Shown here one piece after another: positions 36,827 to 45,792 of a stretch of DNA of 64,000 nucleotides; positions within the stretch are counted from its first letter, which is position 1; the number at the start of each line of letters is the position of its first letter. Below the pieces are notes generated by a model. That model did not search any database. It worked only from the letters and a program-made list of their open reading frames with translations, and was not told where the DNA came from. The stretch spans positions 1 to 64,000 of the forward strand of contig CAJXLJ010000012.1 of assembly GCA_913055785.1 (NCBI GenBank). The letters run 5' to 3'. The DNA is from an uncultured Parvularculaceae bacterium (GTDB taxonomy: Bacteria > Pseudomonadota > Alphaproteobacteria > Caulobacterales > Parvularculaceae). A program made the position numbers and the translations under genes.

Positions 36827-36929
36827 CAGGGCCTCCATCAAGTCATCAGGCTGACGCATTCAGCGGTTAATTCGCCCGTCTGCATTGATCAGCCGGTCGC
36901 TGCGCCATTAGGTTCGAAGGGAGTATTTC

Positions 36930-38090
36930 GTGCGTTTTCCTGGATTTATCGCCGCCGCTTTAGCCATTCTGATCGCGCCTGCTTCAGCCGCCGTTCCGTT
37001 CACCACGCCGGCGGAATACGCGCTGATCATGGACTACAGGACCGGTGAAATTCTCTACGAGAAAAACGCCCGCACCCCGACGGCGCCCGCTTCCATGTCG
37101 AAGCTGATGACCGTCGCCATCGTCTTTGATAAACTGAAGAATGGTGAGCTCAGTCTTTCCGACAAATTCGATGTCAGTGAAAAAGCCTGGCGCATGGGCG
37201 GCTCGAAAATGTGGGTCCGCGTCGACACCCAGATCGAGCTTTTAAACCTCCTTCGCGGCGTGATTATTCAGTCGGGCAACGACGCCTGCATCGTGCTGGC
37301 GGAAAATATTTCCGGTTCGGAAGAAGCCTTCGCGCAACTCATGAATCAGAAAGCGCGCCAATGGGGGCTTAACGACTCCACCTTTGCAAACGCTACAGGC
37401 TGGCCTGACGAGAGCCAAAAGATGAGTATGCGCGATCTGGCGCTACTGACGCGCAAGATCATTCACGACTACGGCGAGTATTACGCCATCTTCAAGGAAA
37501 CAGAGTTCACCTGGGAAAAGATCCGCCAGCCGAACCGCAACCCGCTGCTGGATAACTTCACCGGCGCTGACGGACTAAAGACCGGCCATACGGAGGAGTC
37601 AGGCTATGGTCTTGTGGGCTCGGCGGTGCGCGACGGCGAGCGCCGGATCGTGGTCGTGAACGGCCTTACATCGGAACGCGAACGCCTGACGGAATCGGCC
37701 CGCCTGATGCGGATCGCGTTTTCCGATTTCACTACCAAGACGTTCTATGAGCCCGGCGCGCTTGTGGGCGAAGCGCGGGTCTTCAAAGGCAAGGAAAAGA
37801 CAGCGCCGCTTATCGTCACCGAACCGGTGAAGATGATCCTGCACCGTTCGATGCTCGACAAGGCTAAAGCTACAGTGGTTTACGAAGGCCCTGTCGCGGC
37901 GCCAGTACGCTCCGAGCAGCAGATCGGCTATCTGCGGGTCGAGGTCGAAGGCGGTAAAGCCAAGGAGTATCCGCTTTACGCCGGTAAAGACGTTAGGGAA
38001 ATCGGCGTTCTCGGCAAAATCGGTCTCGCCGCCAAATCGCTGCTCGCCAAACCGCCGAAAGACAACGCTGTAGCGGAAGTTTCGGAGTAG
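36930..38090 (+). CDS. dacC: D-alanyl-D-alanine carboxypeptidase (PBP5/6 family)
   Basis: A 386-residue periplasmic penicillin-binding protein that trims the terminal D-Ala from peptidoglycan stems. A signal peptide ends near residue 20 (APASA). The active-site motifs are SMSK at 55-58, SGN at 115-117 and KTG at 217-219; the C-terminal PBP5-type beta domain follows, and the end could form an amphipathic membrane anchor. The start is GTG with a GAAGGGAG site upstream. The tmk start follows the stop directly. Confidence 0.94.
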   Translation: MRFPGFIAAALAILIAPASAAVPFTTPAEYALIMDYRTGEILYEKNARTPTAPASMSKLMTVAIVFDKLKNGELSLSDKFDVSEKAWRMGGSKMWVRVDTQIELLNLLRGVIIQSGNDACIVLAENISGSEEAFAQLMNQKARQWGLNDSTFANATGWPDESQKMSMRDLALLTRKIIHDYGEYYAIFKETEFTWEKIRQPNRNPLLDNFTGADGLKTGHTEESGYGLVGSAVRDGERRIVVVNGLTSERERLTESARLMRIAFSDFTTKTFYEPGALVGEARVFKGKEKTAPLIVTEPVKMILHRSMLDKAKATVVYEGPVAAPVRSEQQIGYLRVEVEGGKAKEYPLYAGKDVREIGVLGKIGLAAKSLLAKPPKDNAVAEVSE

Positions 38091-38747
38091 ATGAGCAGCG
38101 ACGCAGGCGAACGACGGCGGCTCTTCATCAGCTTCGAGGGCGGCGACGGGGCTGGTAAGTCTACCCACATCAAGCTGCTGGCCGAACGTTTGCGATCTAT
38201 CGGCCGCGATGTCGTCGTGACCCGCGAACCTGGGGGCTCGGAGGGCGCCGAGGCAATCCGCGAACTGCTCGTCAAAGGCGACAAGGATCGCTGGTCGCCG
38301 ATCAGCGAAGCGTTGCTCATGTACGCCGCGCGGCGGGACCATCTTGAAAAGACCATCCTCCCGGCTCTCGAAAAGGGGGCTGTGGTCATCACTGACCGGT
38401 TTGCGGATTCAACCATGGCCTATCAGGGCTATGCGGGGGCGGTTGGCGTTGAAACCGTTTCCGCGCTGCACAGAATTGCGGTTGGCGCCAACGATCCTGA
38501 CCTGACAATCATCCTGAATGCGTCCGCCGAACAGGGGCTCGCCCGGGCTGATGCCGGCGCAGGGGAAACACGCTTTGAGGAAAAAGGTCTCGACTTTCAA
38601 AGAGCCGTTCGCGACGGTTTTCTGAAAATCGCCGAGAGCGCTCCGGATCGTTGCGTTGTAATTGACGCAACCGGTACGATCGAGGAGGTCGCAGCTCGCG
38701 TCGAAGCCGCGGTGAGGGGAAAATTTCCCGATCTTCTGGGTGGCTGA
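38091..38747 (+). CDS. tmk: Thymidylate kinase
   Basis: A 218-residue kinase that phosphorylates dTMP to dTDP. It has the P-loop FEGGDGAGKST near residues 15-25, TREPGGSEGAEAIR, the DRF motif in VITDRFADSTMAYQGY, and a lid region with GLARADAGAGETRFE. It abuts dacC with no gap and precedes holB by 42 bp, the usual alphaproteobacterial order. Confidence 0.96.
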   Translation: MSSDAGERRRLFISFEGGDGAGKSTHIKLLAERLRSIGRDVVVTREPGGSEGAEAIRELLVKGDKDRWSPISEALLMYAARRDHLEKTILPALEKGAVVITDRFADSTMAYQGYAGAVGVETVSALHRIAVGANDPDLTIILNASAEQGLARADAGAGETRFEEKGLDFQRAVRDGFLKIAESAPDRCVVIDATGTIEEVAARVEAAVRGKFPDLLGG

Positions 38748-38789
38748 ACCGCCTTTCTTTGGCCGGTCAAACCGCTTAAGTCCTTACTG

Positions 38790-39809
38790 ATGAGCGCTGA
38801 TCTCACCCTTCCACAGGAACGCGCCAATCAGGTCGGGCGCGCCGAGGCTGAAGCCTCGTTGCGCGCCGCCATGGGCGAGGGCGCGCTTTCTCACGGCTGG
38901 ATTGTCGCCGGGCCGAAAGGCGCGGGCAAAGCGACGCTCGCCTACCGCATCGCCCGTGGGCTTCTCGATCCTTCGGCGCTGACTGGGGAAAAGTCTTTTG
39001 ACATGCCCGAGACGGCGCGCGCGTTCCGGCTGATCGCTCAAGGCGCTCATCCCGATTTATTCGTCGCCGAGCGTGCATGGAATGAGAAAACATCGAAGTA
39101 TCAGACTGAAATCACTGTTGAAACAATCCGCGCATTAACCCTGTTTCTTAACCGCACGGCCGCCATGGGCGGCGCCCGTGTGGCGATCATCGATACGGCT
39201 GACGACCTCAACCGCAATGCGGCGAACGCGCTGTTGAAGGCGCTTGAAGAGCCGCCCGCGAATACGCTGCTATTGCTGCTCTCCGAAGCGCCGGGCAGGC
39301 TGCTCGCAACGATCCGTTCCCGCTGCCGCCGCCTCGACTTGCGGCCTGTTCCTGACGCCGAGATTTTTGCTCTCCTTGAGCAGGAAGAATTAGCCGAGGG
39401 TTCGAACGCAGCGCAGATCGCCGCCCACGCGTCGGGCCGGCCCGGCTACGCCCTCAGCCTTGCGGCCGGAGACGGGGCCGAGGCGATCTCGCTCGCCGCT
39501 CGTTTTCTCTCGGAAGCGCGCGGCGCAGGCGATATTTCGCGGATCGCTCAAGCCCTTGCCGGCAAGGCGGGCGACGAGAAATGGGAGATTTTTCGTACGA
39601 TCGTCATCCGGGACCTGTCAGATGCGGCGCGTGCGGCGGCGGGCGGCCGCGAGGTCGAGGGGCCGCTCCAGGGCTTAACGCCTGCCGCTATCCTCAATGC
39701 TTATGAACAACTTTCCAGCCTGGCCGTAAGGGGAGAAGGGCTCAATCTCGACCGCATCCAGCTAATTACAGCCATGGCCTACGATCTGCGGCGCGCGCTG
39801 GCCGCATAA
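38790..39809 (+). CDS. holB: DNA polymerase III delta' subunit
   Basis: A 339-residue AAA+ subunit of the replicative clamp loader. A Walker-A-like AGPKGAGKATLAYRIARGLL is followed by the partner-lid region, RVAIIDTADDLNRNAANALL, then KALEEPPANTLLLLLSE and RLLATIRSRCRRLDLRP, the delta'/DnaX pattern with the SRC arginine finger. It follows tmk, as is usual. In many relatives metG comes next; here tatD follows after 17 bp. Confidence 0.93.
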   Translation: MSADLTLPQERANQVGRAEAEASLRAAMGEGALSHGWIVAGPKGAGKATLAYRIARGLLDPSALTGEKSFDMPETARAFRLIAQGAHPDLFVAERAWNEKTSKYQTEITVETIRALTLFLNRTAAMGGARVAIIDTADDLNRNAANALLKALEEPPANTLLLLLSEAPGRLLATIRSRCRRLDLRPVPDAEIFALLEQEELAEGSNAAQIAAHASGRPGYALSLAAGDGAEAISLAARFLSEARGAGDISRIAQALAGKAGDEKWEIFRTIVIRDLSDAARAAAGGREVEGPLQGLTPAAILNAYEQLSSLAVRGEGLNLDRIQLITAMAYDLRRALAA

Positions 39810-39826
39810 GGAATTGCGGAACCCCC

Positions 39827-40618
39827 ATGTTTGTCGACAGTCACGTCAATCTTCATTCTGACAAATACGCCGAAGACCTTGCCGAGGTGATTGAAAACGC
39901 CCGCACAGCCGGCGTCGGCTGGATGCTGACAATTTCCGACAAACTGGAATCGACCGGCGCAATCAAGGAAATCGCCGATGCGCACGATTTCATCTGGCGC
40001 AGCGTCGGGGTCCACCCCCATTACGCCAAGGATTACCCGGACCTCACCGCTGCGCAGCTCATCGAGATGGCCGAAGATCCGAAAGTCGTCGGCATCGGAG
40101 AATGCGGCCTCGATTTTCACTACGAATATTCCGAACGCGACATCCAGACACCGGTTTTCAAGGCGCATATCGACGCTGCGAGTGAGACGGGCCTGCCGCT
40201 TATCATTCACACGCGCAACGCCGATGATGCGACGCGCGAACTGCTTATTGAGGAACACGGGAAAGGCGCGTTTACACCTCTTCTTCACTGCTACACTGGC
40301 GGGCCAGAACTCGCCCGGACGGCGCTCGATCTTGGCGGTTATATTTCCTTTTCCGGGATCATCACCTTCAAGAACGCGGACGATATACGCGCTATCGCCA
40401 GGGACGCGCCGGTGGACCGCATCATCATCGAAACCGACTGTCCCTATCTCGCCCCGGTCCCTATGCGCGGCAGGCGCTGCGAGCCCGCCCATGTGGTTCA
40501 TGTGGCAGAGAAGCTCGCCGATATCAGGGGTGTCAGCATGGCGGACATCGCCGCGGCGACGACCGACAATTTCTTCCGCCTGTTTTCCCGCGCCGCCCCA
40601 ACAGGGGCCGACGCATGA
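39827..40618 (+). CDS. tatD: TatD-family metal-dependent hydrolase
   Basis: A 263-residue TIM-barrel nuclease/hydrolase. Motifs are FVDSHVNLH at the N-terminus, SVGVHPHYA, VVGIGECGLDFHY, PLIIHTRNA, LLHCYTGG, IIETDCPYLAPVPMRGRRCEPAHV. The first metal motif is HxN rather than the HxH of YcfH-type members; the E. coli TatD also has VNL at this point, so it is probably a subfamily trait. TatD proteins act as 3'-5' exonucleases. The stop overlaps the next gene by 4 bp. Confidence 0.93.
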   Translation: MFVDSHVNLHSDKYAEDLAEVIENARTAGVGWMLTISDKLESTGAIKEIADAHDFIWRSVGVHPHYAKDYPDLTAAQLIEMAEDPKVVGIGECGLDFHYEYSERDIQTPVFKAHIDAASETGLPLIIHTRNADDATRELLIEEHGKGAFTPLLHCYTGGPELARTALDLGGYISFSGIITFKNADDIRAIARDAPVDRIIIETDCPYLAPVPMRGRRCEPAHVVHVAEKLADIRGVSMADIAAATTDNFFRLFSRAAPTGADA

Positions 40619-41466
40619 GCAAACCCGCGGACAATCTTAAAGTCACAATCCTTGGCTGCGGCTCTTCCGGCGGCGTTCCCCGTTTCGGAGGGGCGGACGG
40701 CGCGGGCGACTGGGGCGCCTGCGATCCGGCGGAACCGAAAAATCGCCGGTCGCGATGCTCCATTCTGGTGCAGCGCGCACATCCTGAATTCGGTTTCCGG
40801 CATGACACAATGACGAGCGTGCTCGTCGACACGTCTCCGGATATGCGTTCACAACTCCTCGCTGCGAAATGTTCGCGGCTCGATGCGGTGCTATTCACCC
40901 ACGATCACGCGGATCAGTCTCACGGCATCGATGACTTGCGCGTTCTCGCCTTGCAAATGCGTCGGCGAATACCGGTCTATATCGACAGCGCTACATCCGG
41001 CGTTCTGCTCGAGCGATTCAGCTATTGCTTCGAGCAAAAGCCCGGGAGCCACTATCCTCCGATCCTCGACAAGATCGAGACGCCGATCTGTGGAGAACGC
41101 TTCTCGGTCGGCGGGCCTTCCGGAGAGATTGAGACAACGGCGTTTCTGCAACATCATGGCGGCGTTAATTCCCTCGGCTTTCGCTTTGGCGACATCGCCT
41201 ATTCGAGCGACGTTGTCGGGCTGCCGGAGGAGAGTTTCGACATACTCGACGGGGTCGGCGTCTGGATTGTCGACGCGCTCCAGTACAAGCCCCACGCAAC
41301 TCATGCCCATCTCGACCTCGCGCTTGAATGGATCGCGCGTGTAAAGCCGCGCCGCGCAATCCTTACCAACCTCCATATTCATATGGATTATCAAATACTT
41401 AAGCGTCAGTTGCCGGAAAATGTCGAGCCAGCCTATGATGGGCTGGAAGTGGTCTGCGCGGCCTAG
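40615..41466 (+). CDS. MBL-fold metallo-hydrolase (PhnP-like)
   Basis: A 283-residue metallo-beta-lactamase-fold enzyme. It begins KVTILGCGSSGGVPRFGG and has the metal motif FTHDHADQSHGIDDLR, then AFLQHHGGVNSLGFRFGDIAYSSDV and ILTNLHIHMDY. These are the marks of the PhnP-like group, which hydrolyses cyclic phosphodiesters. In alphaproteobacteria this gene regularly follows tatD, and it overlaps it by 4 bp. The physiological substrate is unknown. Confidence 0.9.
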   Translation: MSKPADNLKVTILGCGSSGGVPRFGGADGAGDWGACDPAEPKNRRSRCSILVQRAHPEFGFRHDTMTSVLVDTSPDMRSQLLAAKCSRLDAVLFTHDHADQSHGIDDLRVLALQMRRRIPVYIDSATSGVLLERFSYCFEQKPGSHYPPILDKIETPICGERFSVGGPSGEIETTAFLQHHGGVNSLGFRFGDIAYSSDVVGLPEESFDILDGVGVWIVDALQYKPHATHAHLDLALEWIARVKPRRAILTNLHIHMDYQILKRQLPENVEPAYDGLEVVCAA

Positions 41467-41549
41467 CCCGGCGCGGACACGGGCGCATTCAGTTCAGTAC
41501 AGCTCTCAGGCAATTGGTAAGTCGAACCGGATCGGAAAGGCTCTTTACA

Positions 41550-41948
41550 ATGAACATCAAACATCTGGCGGGTATTCTTATGGCCGCGGCGATGATCGCC
41601 GTCGCCGGTTGCGGAAACAGCACCGAGGCGAAACAGGAAAAGGCTGCGAAAGTCTATCTTGAAGAACTGACGGACATTGCAGACGCCGTTGAAGCGGTGA
41701 AGAGCGAAAAAACCGCCAAGAAAGCGGCCAAGGTCATTGCGACCTCTTCGAAGAAGCTCGAGAAAATGACAAAGAGCCTCGAAGACCTGACCCCGATGCA
41801 ACGCGCGGCGATTTTCATGGGCAATTCAAAAGATTTCATGGAACAGCAACAGCGTCTCGCCATTGCCATGCAAAAAATCGCCATGGAAAATCCCGAATAT
41901 ATTGAGATTATCCAGGAAGAAATGCAGAAGATGCCGCGGCTTCAGTAG
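41550..41948 (+). CDS. Small lipoprotein with helical, lysine-rich region
   Basis: A 132-residue lipoprotein, signal ILMAAAMIAVAGC with Cys near residue 22. The mature part is strongly helical and charged (KQEKAAKVYLEELTDIADAV, KKAAKVIATSSKKLEKM), probably a coiled coil. The start was set at the ATG nine bases after a GGAAAGG site; an earlier GTG has no ribosome site. I do not recognise the family. It stands between the MBL gene and an AraC regulator. Confidence 0.7.
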   Translation: MNIKHLAGILMAAAMIAVAGCGNSTEAKQEKAAKVYLEELTDIADAVEAVKSEKTAKKAAKVIATSSKKLEKMTKSLEDLTPMQRAAIFMGNSKDFMEQQQRLAIAMQKIAMENPEYIEIIQEEMQKMPRLQ

Positions 41949-41996
41949 GACAAACGAAGGCCGCCGGTTCAACAGAGGAAATTATCGCGGTCTGAA

Positions 41997-42830
41997 ATGG
42001 AGCTGCACTATTATCTGCCGCGCGCGGATTTGAGAGAATATGTCCGCGCATATTATTACTTCGCGACGCCAGCTGCGTCGGTGCAGCCGCTTTGCGCGGA
42101 ACTCGGTAATATCCGCATCCTGCTCGATGGCGACGGCGAGCTGCAGATGGCCGGCGGCGCGCCCTTGCGTATCACCTCCACATTCCTGATCGGCCCGACA
42201 ATGAGCGCCTACACGATGCGCGCCAACGCCGGTACGCGCGTCTTCGGCATCGGCATACGCCCGCGCGGCTGGGTGAAGCTGTTTTCCATTAACGCCTATG
42301 AAGCGGCTGATCAGGTGTTCGACCTGACCGATGTTGCGCAACGCGTCGCCGGCATGGAACTCGACGCCATCCGGAATTCAAACCACCCTGAGGAAATGGC
42401 CGCGGCCTGCGACCGTTACTTCACCGCGCTTCTAGAAAGGCGCGCGCAGAGACGGGACATCTATCCGCAGGCGATTGAGAACTGGCTCCTTAATGATCAG
42501 GATCTCGATATCGATCGGCTCATGGAGACGATCGATGTCTCGCGCCGCCAGACGGACCGCCTGGCGAAAAAATATTTCGGGGCGTCGCCGAAGCTTTTAC
42601 AGCGCAAATACCGTGCGCTGAGAGCGGCCGACCGCATCCGCCAGGGCGAGGCTCCCTGGATATGCGCCGCCGGTCCGGGCTTTTACGATCAGTCGCATTT
42701 TATCAAGGAGTTCAGACGGTTTATCGGCGTGACGCCGTCGCAATTCCTCGACAATCAGGCCGCGCTTTTGAATGTCGTGCGCACGAAACGCGGCGCCGAA
42801 GCGTTCCAGCTGCCGCTCGCCAGTCTCTAA
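41997..42830 (+). CDS. AraC-family transcriptional regulator
   Basis: A 277-residue regulator. The N-terminal domain (LHYYLPRADLREYVRAYYYF, FLIGPTMSAYTMRANAGTRV, GIGIRPRGWVKLF) resembles the DUF6597-type sensory domain often joined to AraC DNA-binding parts. The C-terminal double helix-turn-helix has IDRLMETIDVSRRQTDRLAKKYFGASPK and YDQSHFIKEFRRFIGVTPSQF, the second being the family signature. The likely target is unknown. The stop overlaps the convergent PEGA lipoprotein gene by 4 bp. Confidence 0.88.
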   Translation: MELHYYLPRADLREYVRAYYYFATPAASVQPLCAELGNIRILLDGDGELQMAGGAPLRITSTFLIGPTMSAYTMRANAGTRVFGIGIRPRGWVKLFSINAYEAADQVFDLTDVAQRVAGMELDAIRNSNHPEEMAAACDRYFTALLERRAQRRDIYPQAIENWLLNDQDLDIDRLMETIDVSRRQTDRLAKKYFGASPKLLQRKYRALRAADRIRQGEAPWICAAGPGFYDQSHFIKEFRRFIGVTPSQFLDNQAALLNVVRTKRGAEAFQLPLASL

Positions 42831-43129
42831 TCGATTTCAGGAAGAGCCGTCGTGTCGACTTCGCCGGATGGCGCGGCGAGATCGAGAATGACCTGCACTG
42901 GCGCGCCGCCCGGCTTCACGCCGAACCGCTGCGCCTTGTAGCCGGCCTTGGCGACCGTCACATTGCGATAGCCGTCAAGCTTCACCGTGCAGGGCGTTTC
43001 GCACTCCCCATAACCCTCGATGGTAACGAGCGCGCCTGAGGGCGTGCTTTCAATGGTGCGCATGCCGCCGGACGAACCGAAACAGCCGCCCAGGGCCAAG
43101 GATAACGTCAATGCAAAAACAACCCGCAT
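42827..43129 (-). CDS. PEGA-domain lipoprotein
   Basis: A 100-residue lipoprotein; lipobox LALGGC gives Cys16. The mature part has the PEGA pattern: STPSGALVTIEGYGECETPCTV, with KAGYKAQRF. PEGA domains are short beta modules found on surface proteins. A GGGAG site lies eight bases before the ATG. It lies 17 bp after the metC-like gene on the same strand. Confidence 0.75.
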   Translation of the reverse strand: MRVVFALTLSLALGGCFGSSGGMRTIESTPSGALVTIEGYGECETPCTVKLDGYRNVTVAKAGYKAQRFGVKPGGAPVQVILDLAAPSGEVDTTALPEID

Positions 43130-43146
43130 AATTAAACTCCCGCCGC

Positions 43147-44310
43147 CTATTTTACCGCCTGTCCCATGGCTGTGAAGGCATTGACGAGATCGTTCTTCAA
43201 ATCGTCGGTATCTTCAAGCCCCGCATGGAACCGAATGACCGGCCCTTCCGCTTTCCAGGGCGTTACGGTGCGGTATTTTTCAGGTCTCACTTCAACGCAC
43301 AGGCTCTCAAAACCGCCCCAGGAAAAGCCGATACCGAATAGTTTCAAGGCGTTAAAAAACGCCTTGAGACCGGCGAGGGGGACCGGCTTCAACACAGCGG
43401 CGAACAATCCCGATGCGCCGGTAAAGTCCTGCTTCCAGACGGTATGGCCGGGGCAAGTCTTGAGCGCCGGATGAATGACGCTAGCAACCTCGCTGCGTTT
43501 TGAGAGCCATTTGACGAGGTCGAGGGCCGATTCTTCGTGCCTGCGCAAACGGGGCCCCAACGTTCGCATCCCGCGCAAGGTCAGGTATGCGTCGTCCGCC
43601 GACACATTCGAACCGAGTTGCAGAAGGCCGTAATAAATTTTCTTCGCCGCCTGTTCATTCGCTGATGTGATCGAGCCGATCAGGCAATCGGCGTGCCCTG
43701 CAAGGTATTTGGTGCCCGCCTGAATGCTCACATCGGCGCCGAGCGCAATCGGTTTGCAAAAATAGCCCCCCGACCAGGTGTTGTCCGCGATAACCACAGC
43801 GCCGCCTTCATGTGCGGCAGCGCTAATGGCTTTTATATCCTGCACTTCGAAAGTCAGGGAGCCCGGCGACTCGACGAATACGACCTTGGTGTTGGGCCGC
43901 ATCAGCGCCGATATCTCTTCCCCGGTCGCCGTCGGTTCGTAAAAGGTCGTATCGACATTGAAGCGCTTTAAAAAATTCTCACAGAATTTGCGCGTCGGGT
44001 CGTATGCGGCGTCAGTCATCAGAACATGGTCGCCGGCGCCGACGAAGGACAAGATCGCCGCCGTGCAGGCCTGCAGGCCAGAGGGCGCAAGCCTTGTTTC
44101 GAAGCCGCCTTCAAGCGCCGTAATCGCCTCTTCAAGGGCGCGATGCGTCGACGTTCCAAGCCGGCCGTAATTGATGGTTTTGACGCCTTCGAGATAATCG
44201 TCATAGGTCGGGAACAGGATAGTCGAGGCGCGCTCGACCGGCGTATTGACCGGATGGGCGTGGCGCGGGTGGGGCCTTCCTGCGGCGATGAGTTTTGTGT
44301 CGTCTTTCAT
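43147..44310 (-). CDS. metC: Cystathionine beta-lyase-type PLP enzyme
   Basis: A 387-residue Cys/Met-metabolism PLP enzyme. The motifs are YGRLGTSTHRALEEAITALE, APSGLQACTAAILSFV, VFVESPGSLTFEVQDI, VIADNTWSGGYFCKP, and SIQAGTKYLAGHAD, containing the PLP lysine. These fit the MetC group best (SGL-ACT and NTW-aa rather than the CGS or MGL signatures). It would cleave cystathionine to homocysteine. It is downstream of cysK, sseA and a GNAT gene on the same strand, forming a sulfur amino-acid cluster. Confidence 0.88.
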   Translation of the reverse strand: MKDDTKLIAAGRPHPRHAHPVNTPVERASTILFPTYDDYLEGVKTINYGRLGTSTHRALEEAITALEGGFETRLAPSGLQACTAAILSFVGAGDHVLMTDAAYDPTRKFCENFLKRFNVDTTFYEPTATGEEISALMRPNTKVVFVESPGSLTFEVQDIKAISAAAHEGGAVVIADNTWSGGYFCKPIALGADVSIQAGTKYLAGHADCLIGSITSANEQAAKKIYYGLLQLGSNVSADDAYLTLRGMRTLGPRLRRHEESALDLVKWLSKRSEVASVIHPALKTCPGHTVWKQDFTGASGLFAAVLKPVPLAGLKAFFNALKLFGIGFSWGGFESLCVEVRPEKYRTVTPWKAEGPVIRFHAGLEDTDDLKNDLVNAFTAMGQAVK

Positions 44311-44390
44311 GGGCGCATTCCGTCCTGAGGCTTAAAAGCCCTGTTTTTTGTATTGTCGTAACGTGTTTCGCCGGTTTTTTTAAAGGCCCG

Positions 44391-44966
44391 TCAGTGCGGC
44401 GCGGGTGGCTGCGCCATGAGTTCGACGACCCCTTTAGCGCGATCGAAAACCTCAAAGCCCAGCTTCTGGTAAAGTGGAAGCGCCGCTGGATGGTCGAGCG
44501 AGCATGTTTCAAGCCGCAGTCGCTGGGGCTCGAGCGCCCAGGCGAGATCGATAACATTGGCGAGAAAATACCGGCCAAGGCCGCGTCCGGTGAAATCAGG
44601 GGCCAGCCCAAAAAACCGGAGATAGCAAGCCATGTCCGCGCGGGCGTCGATTTCGGCAAATCCGGCCGGCGCGCCGCTCACATGCAAAAGGTAAATATAG
44701 ACGTCCGGATCATGAATAATTTCGGCGAGCGCATCGTCGCTCAAACGCCGCCGGCTAACCCAGTGCCAGGGATCGCCGACCAACCGATACATATACCGAT
44801 AAAAATGCACCGGGGGCTGTTCCGCCCGCATCAGCGCGATCTTTCCCGGCGGACGCGGCGGCAGGGGGAGGGCCGGACGTTCGTTCTGTTCGAGATAGGT
44901 GATCGTGACGTCCACGCGCTCGCCGTCACGGCCTTCCGGCGACGACCGGAAACTCGTTGTCTCCAT
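44391..44966 (-). CDS. GNAT-family N-acetyltransferase
   Basis: A 191-residue acetyltransferase. The acetyl-CoA site is FFGLAPDFTGRGLGRYFLANV (Q/R-x-x-G-x-G/A), followed by LRLETCSLDHPAALPLYQKLGFEVF, the usual GNAT end. The chosen ATG has GGGGAG nine bases upstream and overlaps the sseA 3' end by 41 bp; an earlier start at 45035 would overlap more without a ribosome site. The substrate is unknown. Its place between sseA and metC hints at a link with sulfur amino acids. Confidence 0.8.
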   Translation of the reverse strand: METTSFRSSPEGRDGERVDVTITYLEQNERPALPLPPRPPGKIALMRAEQPPVHFYRYMYRLVGDPWHWVSRRRLSDDALAEIIHDPDVYIYLLHVSGAPAGFAEIDARADMACYLRFFGLAPDFTGRGLGRYFLANVIDLAWALEPQRLRLETCSLDHPAALPLYQKLGFEVFDRAKGVVELMAQPPAPH

Positions 44967-45792
44967 TCCGCTCATCTCCCCATTCGGCCCAGGATCCATC
45001 GTAAAGACTGTGGCCGCCGCAGCCGATGATTTCAAGGCCGAGAGAAAGCACGGCGGCGGTCACGCCGGAACCGCAGGTTGTTATAACCCGTGTATCTCGA
45101 GTGATTCCCGCCGCCTTAAAGATAGAGGCGATTTTCGCCGGCGGCTGCATCGTCCCATCCGCGCAGACAAGCGCGTTAAATGAAACGCTGACGGCGGTCG
45201 GCATGCGTCCTGACCGCAGCCCCGGACGCGGCTCCGGCGCCTCTCCGTAAAACCGGTCGGCAGGGCGTGCGTCAGCGATGACGATCTCTTTACCGCTTAG
45301 CGCCGCCCGCACGTGATCGGCGTTGCATACAAACTCCGAAACGAAAGCCGGTTTATAATCGACTGGCGCGGGCGCGGGCGGTTCGTCCGTTATCGGCCGG
45401 TCTTCTTTGCGCCATTTCGGCAAACCGCCGTCGAGCACCGCCACATTCGCATGGCCCATCGCGCGAAACGTCCACCAGACCCGGGCCGCGGAAAAAACGC
45501 CCTGATCGTCATAGACAATAACCTTGTCCCGCTCCGATATCCCGAGCGCGCCAACCGCTTCCGCAAAATCGTCAGGCGGAGGCAGCATATGCGGCAGGTC
45601 GCTGGTCCGGTCGGCGACGGCGTCGATATCGAAAAACACTGCGCCCGGAATATGGCGGCGCTGATAGTCTTCGCACGCCGGAACCGCGCCCGGCATGCGC
45701 CATGAGCCGTCAACCACTTTGATGTCCGGATCGTCGAGGTGATCACCTAGCCAATCCGTCATCGCCAGCGGGCCGAAGTCAGGCATGGTCAT
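44926..45792 (-). CDS. sseA: 3-mercaptopyruvate/thiosulfate sulfurtransferase
   Basis: A 288-residue protein with two rhodanese domains. The active-site loop is CGSGVTA, the mercaptopyruvate sulfurtransferase type, in ITTCGSGVTAAVLSLGLEII. GAVFFDIDAVAD and VYDDQGVFSAARVWWTFRA mark the inactive first domain. The enzyme moves sulfane sulfur from mercaptopyruvate to acceptors. Its start overlaps the cysK stop by 4 bp and its end overlaps the GNAT gene. Confidence 0.92.
   Translation of the reverse strand: MTMPDFGPLAMTDWLGDHLDDPDIKVVDGSWRMPGAVPACEDYQRRHIPGAVFFDIDAVADRTSDLPHMLPPPDDFAEAVGALGISERDKVIVYDDQGVFSAARVWWTFRAMGHANVAVLDGGLPKWRKEDRPITDEPPAPAPVDYKPAFVSEFVCNADHVRAALSGKEIVIADARPADRFYGEAPEPRPGLRSGRMPTAVSVSFNALVCADGTMQPPAKIASIFKAAGITRDTRVITTCGSGVTAAVLSLGLEIIGCGGHSLYDGSWAEWGDERNGDNEFPVVAGRP

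Noticed and set aside
39827-40618. Loss of the second histidine of the TatD metal motif (HxN instead of HxH)
   Set aside because: E. coli TatD itself has VNL at this place, so it appears to be a subfamily feature and not a defect.
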